From: UBA2588 sp964343075
GTDB taxonomy: Bacteria > Chloroflexota > Dehalococcoidia > Lucifugimonadales > UBA3495
Assembly: GCA_964343075.1 (NCBI GenBank)
Contig: CAYFGT010000004.1
Span: 1 to 64,000 of the forward strand
Length of the DNA stretch: 64,000 nt
Reading direction: 5' to 3'
Shown: positions 19,339-27,811 of the stretch, piece after piece
How positions within the stretch are numbered: position 1 is the first letter of the stretch
Layout of the letters: each line of letters opens with the position of its first letter
The notes under the pieces: generated by a model
What the model was told of the DNA's origin: nothing
The model's input: the letters and a program-made list of their open reading frames with translations, nothing else
Databases searched by the model: none
Translations under genes and position numbers: made by a program

Positions 19339-20346
19339 ATGAAGCTTGGACTATCATTGACGGGAATGGGGCAACAGCCAGTCGGGACGGACATGCATCA
19401 ACATTTTGAAGAAATGGTGGAATACGTCCGTCATGCCAGAGAACTGGGATTTGACTTCATTTACCAAGGGCAGCATTATCTGACTGCGCCATATCAACAG
19501 CTGCAAACCATCCCATTGCTATCGAGATTAGCTGCGGAAGCCAGAGATATGCAGATCGTTGCAACTTTGCTAATTCCCCTACAACATCCCGTAGACCTTG
19601 CAGAACAAATGGCCACCCTAGACATCATCACAGGCGGCAACTTCGTTGTGGCAGGAGCCTTGGGATATAGGGATGAGGAATACAGTGCATTCAATGTAAA
19701 CCCTAAGTACCGAGTTTCTAGGTACATGGAATGTATCCAAATCGTTGAGGAACTTTGGACAGGTCAACCTGTGACATTCCATGGGAGGCATTTCGATCTT
19801 GAAGAAGCCCAGATGATTCTTAAACCGTTCACTAGACCTAAACCTCCTTTTTGGCTAGCTGCAAATAGCGATGCAGCCATTCAAAGGGCTGCTAGACATG
19901 GATGGACTTGGTACGTGAACCCTCATGCAAATTTCCCAACTATCAAACGTCAAGTTGCCCTCTACCACGAAACAGCGGCAGCGGAGAATGCTATAGTTCC
20001 GGCCTCTCTACCAATGGGCCGGGAACTTTTTGTTCACTCGGATTCACACGAAGCCTGGAAAATAGCTGCTCCATACCTAGGTGGCAAATATGACGCTTAC
20101 TCCCAATGGGGCCAAGATAAAGCACTGCCTGCGGATGATCAATTCGCTGAAGAATTCCAAGAACTTGCTAAAGACAGGTTTATAATTGGGAACCCCGAAG
20201 ATTGTATCGGCGAACTTAAGAGATACGAAGAAATCGGTATCAATCAAGTGAGCCTGAGGATGAACTGGCCTGGGATGCCGTTATCGCACGCTTTAAAAGG
20301 GATGGAGGATTTCGCTTCGAACGTTATGCCATTCATTAAAGACTGA
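19339..20346 (+). CDS. LLM-class (luciferase-like) flavin-dependent oxidoreductase
   Basis: 335-residue TIM barrel of the bacterial luciferase-like monooxygenase class, using FMN or F420. Typical segments: EYVRHARELGFDFIYQGQH, EQMATLDIITGGNFVVAGALGYRDEEY, the substrate-side VEELWTGQPVTFHGRHF, and GNPEDCIGELKRYEEIGINQ near the C-terminus. The ribosome site AGGAG precedes the ATG. It is the last gene of the typA-DUF1800-DUF1501-NHL run and is followed by a strong inverted repeat. Substrate unknown; group members oxidise sulfonates, alkanes, terpenes or carry out F420 reductions. Confidence 0.9.
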   Translation: MKLGLSLTGMGQQPVGTDMHQHFEEMVEYVRHARELGFDFIYQGQHYLTAPYQQLQTIPLLSRLAAEARDMQIVATLLIPLQHPVDLAEQMATLDIITGGNFVVAGALGYRDEEYSAFNVNPKYRVSRYMECIQIVEELWTGQPVTFHGRHFDLEEAQMILKPFTRPKPPFWLAANSDAAIQRAARHGWTWYVNPHANFPTIKRQVALYHETAAAENAIVPASLPMGRELFVHSDSHEAWKIAAPYLGGKYDAYSQWGQDKALPADDQFAEEFQELAKDRFIIGNPEDCIGELKRYEEIGINQVSLRMNWPGMPLSHALKGMEDFASNVMPFIKD

Positions 20347-20381
20347 CGAGTCCCTAAGAACGGACACCTGTAACAGTATGT

Positions 20382-20411
20382 GGTCACTGACGCATAATCA
20401 CGCCAGTGACC
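20382..20411. terminator. Inverted repeat between convergent genes, likely bidirectional terminator
   Basis: GGTCACTG and its exact complement CAGTGACC (8 bp) flank a 14-base loop, placed between the stop of the flavin oxidoreductase gene and the stop of the convergent CoxL-like gene. No long T-run follows, so termination strength is uncertain. Confidence 0.5.
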
Positions 20412-20417
20412 GCTCAA

Positions 20418-22742
20418 TTAGGACTTTAATCCATTCTCAAGAATTGCATTTAGGACAGTTCCTGGTTTCATAGGCAATTCGTTAACCCGAATCCCAATTG
20501 CGTCATATACAGCATTGGCAATTGCCGCCATAGGGGGACAAATAGGCACTTCACCCACCCCGCGGACTCCATATGGATGGTTCGGGTTCGCGACTTCCAC
20601 GATAACGGTGTCGATCATTGGTAAGTCTAACGAGATCGGCATCCTGTAGTCTAGGAAGCTGGCATTTACCATATGGCCATCGTCGTTCAGATAATACTCT
20701 TCGTTTAGCGCCCAGCCGATTCCTTGCACCACTCCACCTTGGATCTGACCTTCGACAAAAGAAGGATGGATCGCTTTACCTACGTCTTGCGCTGCTGTGT
20801 ACCGGAGTATAGTGACTTTACCGGTTTCAACATCAACTTCGACGTCAACAACGTGGGTTGCTAGAGCAGGCCCGGGGCCAGGAGGTGTAACTCCGGCTCT
20901 TCCTACGAGGGGGCCTCCAGTACCATTCATGCGGGCTGCTATTTGTTTAAAATCCAGTTTGAGTTCAGGATCTGATTTGTGACTTAACACTCCTTCGGTG
21001 AATTCGACGTCATCAGTCGCTACATCCCATATTTTGGCTCCTCTTTCTATAATTTGAGCCTTAATATCAAGAGCTGCCTCATGACATGCCATTCCTGTTT
21101 TGAATGTCACTCCGCTTCCCCCGGTGTTGGAAGTGAATCCAATCGTGTCTGTGTCTCCTACCTGAGGCTTCACGTCATCAACTGGTATCCCTAGAGTTTC
21201 TGCGAATTGCATTGCCGACGTGGTCCGTGTTCCTCCTATGTCAGCAGACCCTTCGATCAGATTTACTGTTCCGTCCGGGTTCACTGTGGCCATAGCGGTA
21301 GCAGGACCGGTGCCGTTAAACCAAAATCCAGAAGCCACACCACGCCCTCGATACTTTCCTTCCAGAGGGGCAGAGTAGTGAGGGTGATTTTTAATAGCAT
21401 CTACGGTTTCCTTAAATCCCACTTTGGGGTTTACAGGGCCTGTCGCTCTTCTTGTCCCTTCTTCCGCACTGTTTTCAAGCCGGAAATCTACCGGATCCAT
21501 CCCAAGTTTTTCACAGAGCTGGTCGATCGCAATTTCCATCGCAAAAGCCGCTGTGGGTGATCCAGGAGCCCTATAAGCAGTAGCCTTTGGTCTGTTCACA
21601 ACCACGTCCACCCCTTTGATATATGCATTAGGGATATTATAAGGGGCAAATATGCACTGGCATGCCGGTGACACAGGCGAACCAGGAAACGCTCCTGCCT
21701 CATAAATCAAGACAGCGTGGCCTGCAATCAACTTACCTTCTTTGGTGGCGCCAAGCTTGACTTTAACATTTGTGCCAGATGTGGGGCCCGTGGCCTCTAG
21801 GACGTCTTTTCGACTCATTACTATTTTTACAGGTCTTCCTGCTTTCTTCGCTAATAACGCAGCCAATGGTTCTACATACGACATAGTTTTTGCGCCAAAC
21901 CCTCCACCAATCTCATTAGGAATAGCTTTGACATCAGACAATGGTACTTGGTTAAGTTTGGCCACTTGTTCTCTGACCATAAAATGTCCTTGGCTGCTAG
22001 ACCACACTGTAATTTTTCCATCATCATGCCACAAGGCGGTACCGCTGTGGGGTTCAATGTATCCTTGGTGAACAGGAGAAGTGTTGGTCTCTGTTTCGAC
22101 GATCACGTCCGCATTTTTAAAGCCTGCTTCAACATCTCCCAGCACGAATTCAAATTCGTTAGCTACGTTGGAGGCGGGTGTCTTGTCATCGTCATCCATT
22201 AATCCCCCAGGCCGTAGTGCCGGATTACTGATCGTTCCAAGGCGCTCGTGGAGTATGGGGGCTCCCTCTTTCATAGCATCTGCTGCAGTGCTTACATGGG
22301 GGAGAACTTCGTATGCAACTTCCACTAATTTTGCAGCTTCTTCCGCAAGATGGGCGGAGTCTGCTGCAATTGCAGCAATCGCATGACCTTTATACAGAAC
22401 TTTTTCTCTTGCCAGTACATTTTGGCCCCAGAAGCCCATGTTCACCATCGCTCCTTCCGGCATTTCAGATACTTTACCTGGTAGCACAGGCAGGTCGTAT
22501 CCTGTAATTACAGCGTGTACGCCAGGGAGGGCCATGGCCTTTGAGGGGTCGATCGATAGAATTTTGGCGTGGGAATGAGGACTTCTTATGATCTTTCCAT
22601 GCAACAATCCCGGCAGGTTCACATCGGCGCCGTAGCGTGCCTTCCCGGTGACTTTGTCGTAGGCGTCTTGGCGTTCTGGTCTTTTGCCTACTATGTTGTA
22701 TTCTTTATTCGATAATATTATGCTTGGTTTGTAATCTAACAT
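20418..22742 (-). CDS. Xanthine dehydrogenase-family molybdopterin-binding large subunit (CoxL/XdhA-like)
   Basis: 774 residues, the full length for the molybdenum-cofactor subunit of the xanthine oxidase family. The N-terminal ald_Xan_dh hammerhead domain has RQDAYDKVTGKARYGADV. Moco-binding loops are GGGFGAK and TAYRAPGSP; the catalytic glutamate is in GVRGVGEVPICPP near the C-terminus. The AYXCSFR motif of true CO dehydrogenase is not seen, so a purine, aldehyde or aromatic hydroxylase is more likely. The FAD and 2Fe-2S subunits that normally flank it are missing from both sides; they must be elsewhere. GGAGG precedes the ATG. Confidence 0.92.
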   Translation of the reverse strand: MLDYKPSIILSNKEYNIVGKRPERQDAYDKVTGKARYGADVNLPGLLHGKIIRSPHSHAKILSIDPSKAMALPGVHAVITGYDLPVLPGKVSEMPEGAMVNMGFWGQNVLAREKVLYKGHAIAAIAADSAHLAEEAAKLVEVAYEVLPHVSTAADAMKEGAPILHERLGTISNPALRPGGLMDDDDKTPASNVANEFEFVLGDVEAGFKNADVIVETETNTSPVHQGYIEPHSGTALWHDDGKITVWSSSQGHFMVREQVAKLNQVPLSDVKAIPNEIGGGFGAKTMSYVEPLAALLAKKAGRPVKIVMSRKDVLEATGPTSGTNVKVKLGATKEGKLIAGHAVLIYEAGAFPGSPVSPACQCIFAPYNIPNAYIKGVDVVVNRPKATAYRAPGSPTAAFAMEIAIDQLCEKLGMDPVDFRLENSAEEGTRRATGPVNPKVGFKETVDAIKNHPHYSAPLEGKYRGRGVASGFWFNGTGPATAMATVNPDGTVNLIEGSADIGGTRTTSAMQFAETLGIPVDDVKPQVGDTDTIGFTSNTGGSGVTFKTGMACHEAALDIKAQIIERGAKIWDVATDDVEFTEGVLSHKSDPELKLDFKQIAARMNGTGGPLVGRAGVTPPGPGPALATHVVDVEVDVETGKVTILRYTAAQDVGKAIHPSFVEGQIQGGVVQGIGWALNEEYYLNDDGHMVNASFLDYRMPISLDLPMIDTVIVEVANPNHPYGVRGVGEVPICPPMAAIANAVYDAIGIRVNELPMKPGTVLNAILENGLKS

Positions 22743-22885
22743 AGGGCCTCCAATTCACTTCTTGAAACTTATCCCATTGTATCCCAAATAGACACGATTG
22801 TTAATCCTATATGAAGCATTTCTGTGTGAGAGTATCAATTTGGTGTTGTTGAAGGTATCATGTAGGCATCCCACAGGTGAATATT

Positions 22886-24121
22886 ATGACCAAACTTAAT
22901 TTGAGTTTATCTGGCCCATTGCAATTGCTTGGCACGAAAAACTATTTCTGTATCTGGAACTCTGTGTTTTTCACTGGTCTAGCCAACCATACAGAGGCGT
23001 TTGTCGCAATATGGTTAGTCCTTCAGTTGACAGGCGAATCTAAATGGTCTTTGTTGTTGGCAGGAGGAATCACTGCCACTCGGCTTTGGCTGAGCCCGGT
23101 TGCGATTGTTTCTGGAGCAGTAGCGGATAAAGTGTCAAGGAAATTATTGGTAGGATCGATGCAGTTGATAGCTGCGGCACTGACATTTATATTGGTTGTT
23201 CTTCTTTTTTTCGGCTTGCTCGACCTTTGGCATTTGTTCCTTGTGGTGGCTTTAGTTGGGGTTACCAGAGTTTTTGAGATGCCCACCGCTCAGGCATTAG
23301 CCGGTGATAGCGTCCCTCAGGCAGAGATTCCTAGAGCCATGGCATTGGTCAATGCGGGGCGCAACCTAAGTATGGTTTGCGCCTTACCTATAGCAGGAAT
23401 CACATACGATCTGTTCGGGCCCGCTGGCACATTCTTTGTCATATTCTTGTTTTATTTTATCGCGGGTGTTTCCCCATTGTTTATGAAAATATCAAATCCG
23501 ACAAGCACGGTCCAAGGTGAAAAATTGTTGCTCTCGATAGTGAATGGTTTTAAATATGTGTCCGCGAGACAAATACTTTGGGCCGCTTTACTAGTGGCTG
23601 TTTTGATCAATATCACTGGATTCACGTTTCATCAAACTTTGTTGCCGATATTCGCAGATGTGGTCATAAACGCTACCGCTACTGTAGCGTCGCTATTGAC
23701 GACGGTGTTCGCGGTCGGTGCGTTTTGCGGTTCTCTTGTCATTTCAACCATTTCGAGAAATCAGCGCCAAGGGCTTTTGTTGATTGCTGCAGTAGTCACA
23801 TGGCACGCGATGATGCTTTTATTTGCTATTGTGTCATCTTTCGCAGTTTGGTTCGTTATCTTAGGGATTGCAGGATTTGCTTGGGCAACTACTTTGATAA
23901 ACATCCAGAGTTTATTGCTAGGACAATCGGACCCCAGCTACCGGGGAAGAATTCAAGGATTGAGGACACTTGCTATATATCCTCATGCGTTGGGGAGTCT
24001 GTTTTCTGGTTGGATGGCGGGCTTGATTGGTGTAGCCACTGCCGTCGCAATCAACGGTACTATTGGAATAATTTTGATATGTCTGGTGGCCTTGATCGCG
24101 CCTCAACTGCGAAAAAATTGA
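22886..24121 (+). CDS. MFS transporter
   Basis: 411-residue polytopic membrane protein of the major facilitator superfamily with about 12 hydrophobic segments. After the second segment comes GAVADKVSRKLLVG, the cytoplasmic motif A of MFS carriers. The layout resembles MFS_3/enterobactin-exporter-type carriers (DVVINATATVASLLTTVFAVGAFCGS). ATG 22886 has AGGTG six bases before it and is preferred to the in-frame GTG nine bases upstream. The transported compound is unknown. It precedes an amidohydrolase by 15 bases. Confidence 0.87.
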   Translation: MTKLNLSLSGPLQLLGTKNYFCIWNSVFFTGLANHTEAFVAIWLVLQLTGESKWSLLLAGGITATRLWLSPVAIVSGAVADKVSRKLLVGSMQLIAAALTFILVVLLFFGLLDLWHLFLVVALVGVTRVFEMPTAQALAGDSVPQAEIPRAMALVNAGRNLSMVCALPIAGITYDLFGPAGTFFVIFLFYFIAGVSPLFMKISNPTSTVQGEKLLLSIVNGFKYVSARQILWAALLVAVLINITGFTFHQTLLPIFADVVINATATVASLLTTVFAVGAFCGSLVISTISRNQRQGLLLIAAVVTWHAMMLLFAIVSSFAVWFVILGIAGFAWATTLINIQSLLLGQSDPSYRGRIQGLRTLAIYPHALGSLFSGWMAGLIGVATAVAINGTIGIILICLVALIAPQLRKN

Positions 24122-24136
24122 GAACAGGAGTTTAAC

Positions 24137-24937
24137 ATGAGAGCAATAGATACCCATTGCCACGCATCTCCTTACTGGTTTGAACCCATGGAGATTTTGA
24201 GGCATCAAATGACATTGAACTCGGTGGAGAAAGCTTTGTTGGTGCAATTTTTCGGGGTCTATGATAACGAGTATTTGATCACCCAGCAAGAAAATGCATC
24301 CGATACTTTCCGTGTAGTTGGGTTAGTGGATACGGACAGGGAAGACGCTTTAGTCCAACTTAATAAACTACGTGAACGGGGAGTCCTTGGAATACGGTTC
24401 ACTGCTACAACCAGGTCTCCAGGACCAGACCCTTTGTTAATCTGGAGAGAAGCGGAATCACTAGGAATGACTGCGTCGGTAATGGGAGCCTGCGAAGACT
24501 ATGCTGCCAAACACTTTGAAAACATTGTTCGGGAATGTTCGGCTTTGCCCATAGTCATAGAACACTTGGGAGGAGTGGGCGCATTTTTTGGGCCCGGACG
24601 ATCGTCATCAGACATTCCGTATCAGGTTTTCAGCAAAGTTTTGGCTCTTTCACAATTTGACAACGTTGCCATGAAACTCACTGGGCTCGGGGAATTTTGT
24701 AAGCGCCCTAGGCCACTCCCTCAGCCGATGCCGTTTGTTGATGTTCCTCCTGTTATCGATTTGGCTTTAGAGTCATTTGGGGTAGATCGGTTAATGTGGG
24801 GAAGCGATTACCCTCCCGTATCGGCACGAGAAGGATACAAGAACTCTCTTCTATTTCCTTACGAACTTATAAACCTCTCAAATTCTGAAAAAGATAAACT
24901 TTTTTACCAAAACGCAATCCATTACTGGAATTTCTAA
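24137..24937 (+). CDS. Amidohydrolase 2-family metal-dependent hydrolase (TIM barrel)
   Basis: 266 residues. The N-terminal metal motif IDTHCHA, a histidine in VIEHLGG, and the C-terminal metal-ligand aspartate in LMWGSDYPPVS match the amidohydrolase_2 family (ACMSD, gamma-resorcylate decarboxylase, lactone hydrolases). The gene lies between the MFS carrier and a small jelly-roll-like protein on the same strand with short gaps, so a transport-and-hydrolysis unit is plausible. Decarboxylase and hydrolase activity cannot be separated by sequence alone. Confidence 0.87.
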   Translation: MRAIDTHCHASPYWFEPMEILRHQMTLNSVEKALLVQFFGVYDNEYLITQQENASDTFRVVGLVDTDREDALVQLNKLRERGVLGIRFTATTRSPGPDPLLIWREAESLGMTASVMGACEDYAAKHFENIVRECSALPIVIEHLGGVGAFFGPGRSSSDIPYQVFSKVLALSQFDNVAMKLTGLGEFCKRPRPLPQPMPFVDVPPVIDLALESFGVDRLMWGSDYPPVSAREGYKNSLLFPYELINLSNSEKDKLFYQNAIHYWNF

Positions 24938-24953
24938 CACAGGAGCAAGCACT

Positions 24954-25475
24954 ATGCCCAGACTCACATATGACCTTAACTCCCCCGAAGATCTTAAAAC
25001 CTTAAAAGCCGAATGGAAATTTGCTATGGGCTATCTCCCTGGCCAAGAAAACGAAGGTTTGTTAGCCAATGCGGTAGGATCGGATGCCCGGTTACCTGAC
25101 TATGATGACTCCGACTGGGAAACCTGCGCCGACATTCGTCGAAGCCACTCTTCGGGGTTTACCTTTGGATGGTACCGAATAGCTCTCACCATTCCTAAGT
25201 CCGTTCAAGGTAATAATGTCTCCAGCTGGAGGATATTTTTTGAGACTAATGCAGATAATTATGGAGAAGTGTGGGTCAACGGTGAAATCGATAGGAATGT
25301 CGGGACGATCGTAGGTCTGAATTTACCGCAGAGGGTGGAACTTACAGATGCTTTAAATAGTTCTAAACAAGTATCAGTTGCATGCCTGGTTGCCAACGGA
25401 CCTCTTGCAGAACCTCGAGGAGGTATATTCCTGCGTCATGCAACACTTGCGTTCGAGAGCACTGATAACTATTAA
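24954..25475 (+). CDS. Galactose-binding-like (glycoside hydrolase 2 N-domain-like) protein
   Basis: 173-residue protein, probably a single beta-sandwich. DYDDSDWETCADIRRSHSSGFTFGWYRIALTIP followed by FFETNADNYGEVWVNGEIDRNVG is the pattern of the sugar-binding jelly-roll domain that precedes catalytic domains in beta-galactosidase/GH2 enzymes. Here it stands alone with no catalytic domain and no signal peptide. AGGAGC precedes the ATG. It follows the amidohydrolase by 16 bases. Function unknown; a ligand-binding accessory is the simplest guess. Confidence 0.6.
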   Translation: MPRLTYDLNSPEDLKTLKAEWKFAMGYLPGQENEGLLANAVGSDARLPDYDDSDWETCADIRRSHSSGFTFGWYRIALTIPKSVQGNNVSSWRIFFETNADNYGEVWVNGEIDRNVGTIVGLNLPQRVELTDALNSSKQVSVACLVANGPLAEPRGGIFLRHATLAFESTDNY

Positions 25476-25478
25476 ATT

Positions 25479-25976
25479 CTAAATCCCGATAGCTCCTCGG
25501 ATTGTAGTGAGTATAACAGCAGTCATAACAACTCCTGTAAGCCACACCCAAAAAGCTTTCAATTTACTGTCGTAGTCCAAGGCTGCTCTAATCGCAAGCA
25601 CTGATGCCCAAGACTGCCACAGGAACACCAGGAGCACTAGAACGGGCACTATAAGCCCTAACAAGTAAAAGATCCCTGGTAGCTGGGCGAATCCCAAAGT
25701 TCTTGCTACTTGGCCAAAGGTGGCTTGGGTAGAAGGAGATTTAAGAATGGTTACTCCTACTGCGTAAGATATCCCTGCAAGAATTCCCCATTTCAAAAGC
25801 GCATACAGTATTGACGGCCAATCAAACCCACCTATCAGTGGGATGGCCCCGACCGCTAAGCACAATGCACTCAAAAGCACTACTACTGCAGAATACGCAG
25901 TATAATTCGGGTATTCCTCGATATGTTCATAAGCTGACTGCCGTAACAAAAGGCAATCTATTAACAATTTCCCCAT
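25479..25976 (-). CDS. YIP1-family integral membrane protein
   Basis: 165-residue membrane protein with about five hydrophobic segments. YTAYSAVVVLLSALCLAVGAIPL, ALLKWGILAGISYAVG, TFGQVARTLGFAQLPGIFYLLGLIVP and AIRAALDYDSKLKAFWVW give the pattern of YIP1/DUF1282-type proteins. The open frame extends 36 codons upstream, but AAGGAGG five bases before ATG 25976 decides the start. It ends three bases from the stop of the convergent jelly-roll gene. Function unknown. Confidence 0.75.
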   Translation of the reverse strand: MGKLLIDCLLLRQSAYEHIEEYPNYTAYSAVVVLLSALCLAVGAIPLIGGFDWPSILYALLKWGILAGISYAVGVTILKSPSTQATFGQVARTLGFAQLPGIFYLLGLIVPVLVLLVFLWQSWASVLAIRAALDYDSKLKAFWVWLTGVVMTAVILTTIRGAIGI

Positions 25977-26116
25977 GCCTACCTCCTTTTTGTAACCAGA
26001 TGCTATCAACCTAGGACTGATTTGAATATCGATTGAAGGACATTTTAAAACGATTTTGCCCCTACCGAGTATAATTTTGTACAATAAGGACTATTACACC
26101 CCGCTGGAGAAGTTTT

Positions 26117-27355
26117 TTGAAAGTTCTATTGATTGCAACTAATATGGAATCCAGAATGAATAACCGGATGAACGCTCAGCCGTTGCCGATTGGCCTCGCC
26201 TATATAGCAGGTTTTATTGATGGAACTCGACACTCCGTGAAATTATTAGATCTGATGTTTAGTACTGACTATGAAGCCGATATTCGCAGCGCTGTTACCC
26301 AGTACTCCCCAGATGCGGTTGGAATTTCCTTGCGAAACTTGAGCAACCACAGCTTTATCGACACTCGTTGGGCCTTACCCATAACAAAAAACGTGATCGA
26401 AATCATCAAAAACGATCGGAACATCCCTGTGATAATAGGAGGACCAGGATTCAGCACGATGCCTGTATTATGCTTCAATTTTGTTGGGGCTGATTATGGA
26501 CTGGTAGGTGACTCTGGGGAAGCCTTCAACAATCTCATCACAGATCTGCAAAACAAAACCTTTGAAGGAGCTGCTTATTCGGGAATTGTATACCGTGACC
26601 ATGGTGAAGTTATGTACGATGGACGGTCTTGCACATCTAGCTTTTCTCCGAGACCGTATTATGAAGGCCTTGATTTGGATGCATATAATGCCGCCGGGTT
26701 TGGCATAGGAGTCGTGACCAAACTTACTAGCTGGCAATACTCGGAAGGCGACTTACGAGTGTTTAAAAGCCCTTCAGATATATTATCTGAACTCCGAGAC
26801 TTAAGTAAGTTAAATAATTTCAAAAAGGTCTTTTTTATCGATAACGCGTTTAATGTCCCTGGAGAACCAGCAAAAAACCTGTGCGAAGAATTGATCAGGG
26901 AAAACCTGGGCATTCACTGGAGTACGGTTCTTTCTCCCGGCAATCCTGATAGCGAGTTGATCGCCTTAATGAAAAGGGCGGGATGCGTCTTCACATTGAT
27001 CACAGCAACGGACTACAGGGACGTAGGCCCTGGTAGCATTTACGATATATGCCGAAACAACGCCGTGGGATTTGGTGTCAACGTTGGGTTTGGAGGTCGC
27101 GGAGAAACTCAAGAAACAGTCAACGAAAAAATCACATTTTTGAATAAAGCTGATGCCACAATCAGTTACTTACGCTACGGTGTTAGTGTGATGCCAGGGT
27201 CTCCCGAAGCTCGAGCCATGATCGAGAATCGCTCCATATCAAGTGAAGACGAATTGGTAAAACCTCATTTTTATGTAGACCCTCAAGTAGACGGTTGGCT
27301 GTTACCTACTTTAGAGAGAGCATGCTCTACAAACCCCAAATGGAATCTTACTTGA
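26117..27355 (+). CDS. B12-binding/radical-SAM-like protein lacking the CxxxCxxC motif
   Basis: 412 residues. Residues 1-150 look like the Rossmann-type cobalamin-binding domain of B12-dependent radical SAM enzymes (PIGLAYIAGFIDGTRHSVKLLD, PDAVGISLRN, VPVIIGGPGFS, DYGLVGDSGEAF). Residues 190-400 match their radical-SAM barrel (SPSDILSELRDLSKLNNFKKVFFIDNAFN, ELIALMKRAGC, VNVGFGGRGETQETV). At the place of the iron-sulfur loop (about 197-217) the protein reads GVVTKLTSWQYSEGDLRVF, with no CxxxCxxC anywhere. It should therefore not hold the catalytic [4Fe-4S]-SAM cluster by the normal route. TTG start with GGAG upstream. Confidence 0.72.
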   Translation: MKVLLIATNMESRMNNRMNAQPLPIGLAYIAGFIDGTRHSVKLLDLMFSTDYEADIRSAVTQYSPDAVGISLRNLSNHSFIDTRWALPITKNVIEIIKNDRNIPVIIGGPGFSTMPVLCFNFVGADYGLVGDSGEAFNNLITDLQNKTFEGAAYSGIVYRDHGEVMYDGRSCTSSFSPRPYYEGLDLDAYNAAGFGIGVVTKLTSWQYSEGDLRVFKSPSDILSELRDLSKLNNFKKVFFIDNAFNVPGEPAKNLCEELIRENLGIHWSTVLSPGNPDSELIALMKRAGCVFTLITATDYRDVGPGSIYDICRNNAVGFGVNVGFGGRGETQETVNEKITFLNKADATISYLRYGVSVMPGSPEARAMIENRSISSEDELVKPHFYVDPQVDGWLLPTLERACSTNPKWNLT

Positions 27356-27467
27356 TGTGGACGCTTGCACCTACCCCCCAATGACTCGGAACTACCCACC
27401 AATCTCACAAAACAGCCATTTTCTTTATAAAATAGGCAAAAGGGCTCAAATTTCGTACCAAAAAGTA

Positions 27468-27496
27468 TTGACTTATCGTTTCTTTCATTCTAAGAT
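27468..27496 (+). promoter_or_regulatory. Probable sigma-70-type promoter of the zinc-ribbon/kinase operon
   Basis: TTGACT, 17-base spacer, TAAGAT. Five of six and four of six consensus matches, 63 bases before the miniprotein start. Confidence 0.55.
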
Positions 27497-27559
27497 TGCG
27501 ACGCGTAAATTTTAGACGTATATATTAAGTAAACCGTAGCAGGAGGTGCGAGATTCGTT

Positions 27560-27736
27560 ATGCCTATCAGATTAAAAGGATGTACAAGGTGCGGCGGTGA
27601 TCTGATTTGGTCCGATTATGAATGGACGTGCTGTCAATGTGGAAGAACTTACTATACTCAAATGCCGGAAACCAACCTGTACAAAAGAAAAGAACATACT
27701 TCAGACGACCAAAAGGTTCAGACGACCGAAACTTAA
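27560..27736 (+). CDS. Zinc-ribbon miniprotein (58 aa)
   Basis: A short frame running from ATG 27560 to TAA 27736. The translation begins MPIRLKGCTRCGGDL and has a second pair CCQCG, i.e. C8-x2-C11 and C24/C25-x2-C28, a compact zinc ribbon in the first 30 residues. The tail is hydrophilic and charged (KRKEHTSDDQKVQ). AGGAGG lies 13 bases before the ATG, and a good promoter lies further upstream. It precedes a Ser/Thr kinase gene by 75 bases on the same strand. Its function is unknown; a nucleic-acid or protein adaptor working with the kinase is a guess. Confidence 0.65.
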   Translation: MPIRLKGCTRCGGDLIWSDYEWTCCQCGRTYYTQMPETNLYKRKEHTSDDQKVQTTET

Positions 27737-27811
27737 ACAATTCTGTAAGAGGCGAACGCCTGAAAGACGGACCGATATTCTTGCAATGGTATCATTAATG
27801 CCTGGAGAATT

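Noticed and set aside
23578..24135. 185-codon frame inside the MFS gene
   Set aside because: Out of frame with a well-supported membrane carrier, with no recognisable domain; a by-product of base composition.
27356..27559. CRISPR array or riboswitch in the gap before the zinc-ribbon gene
   Set aside because: No regular direct repeats and no known aptamer signature; only a promoter and ribosome site are visible.
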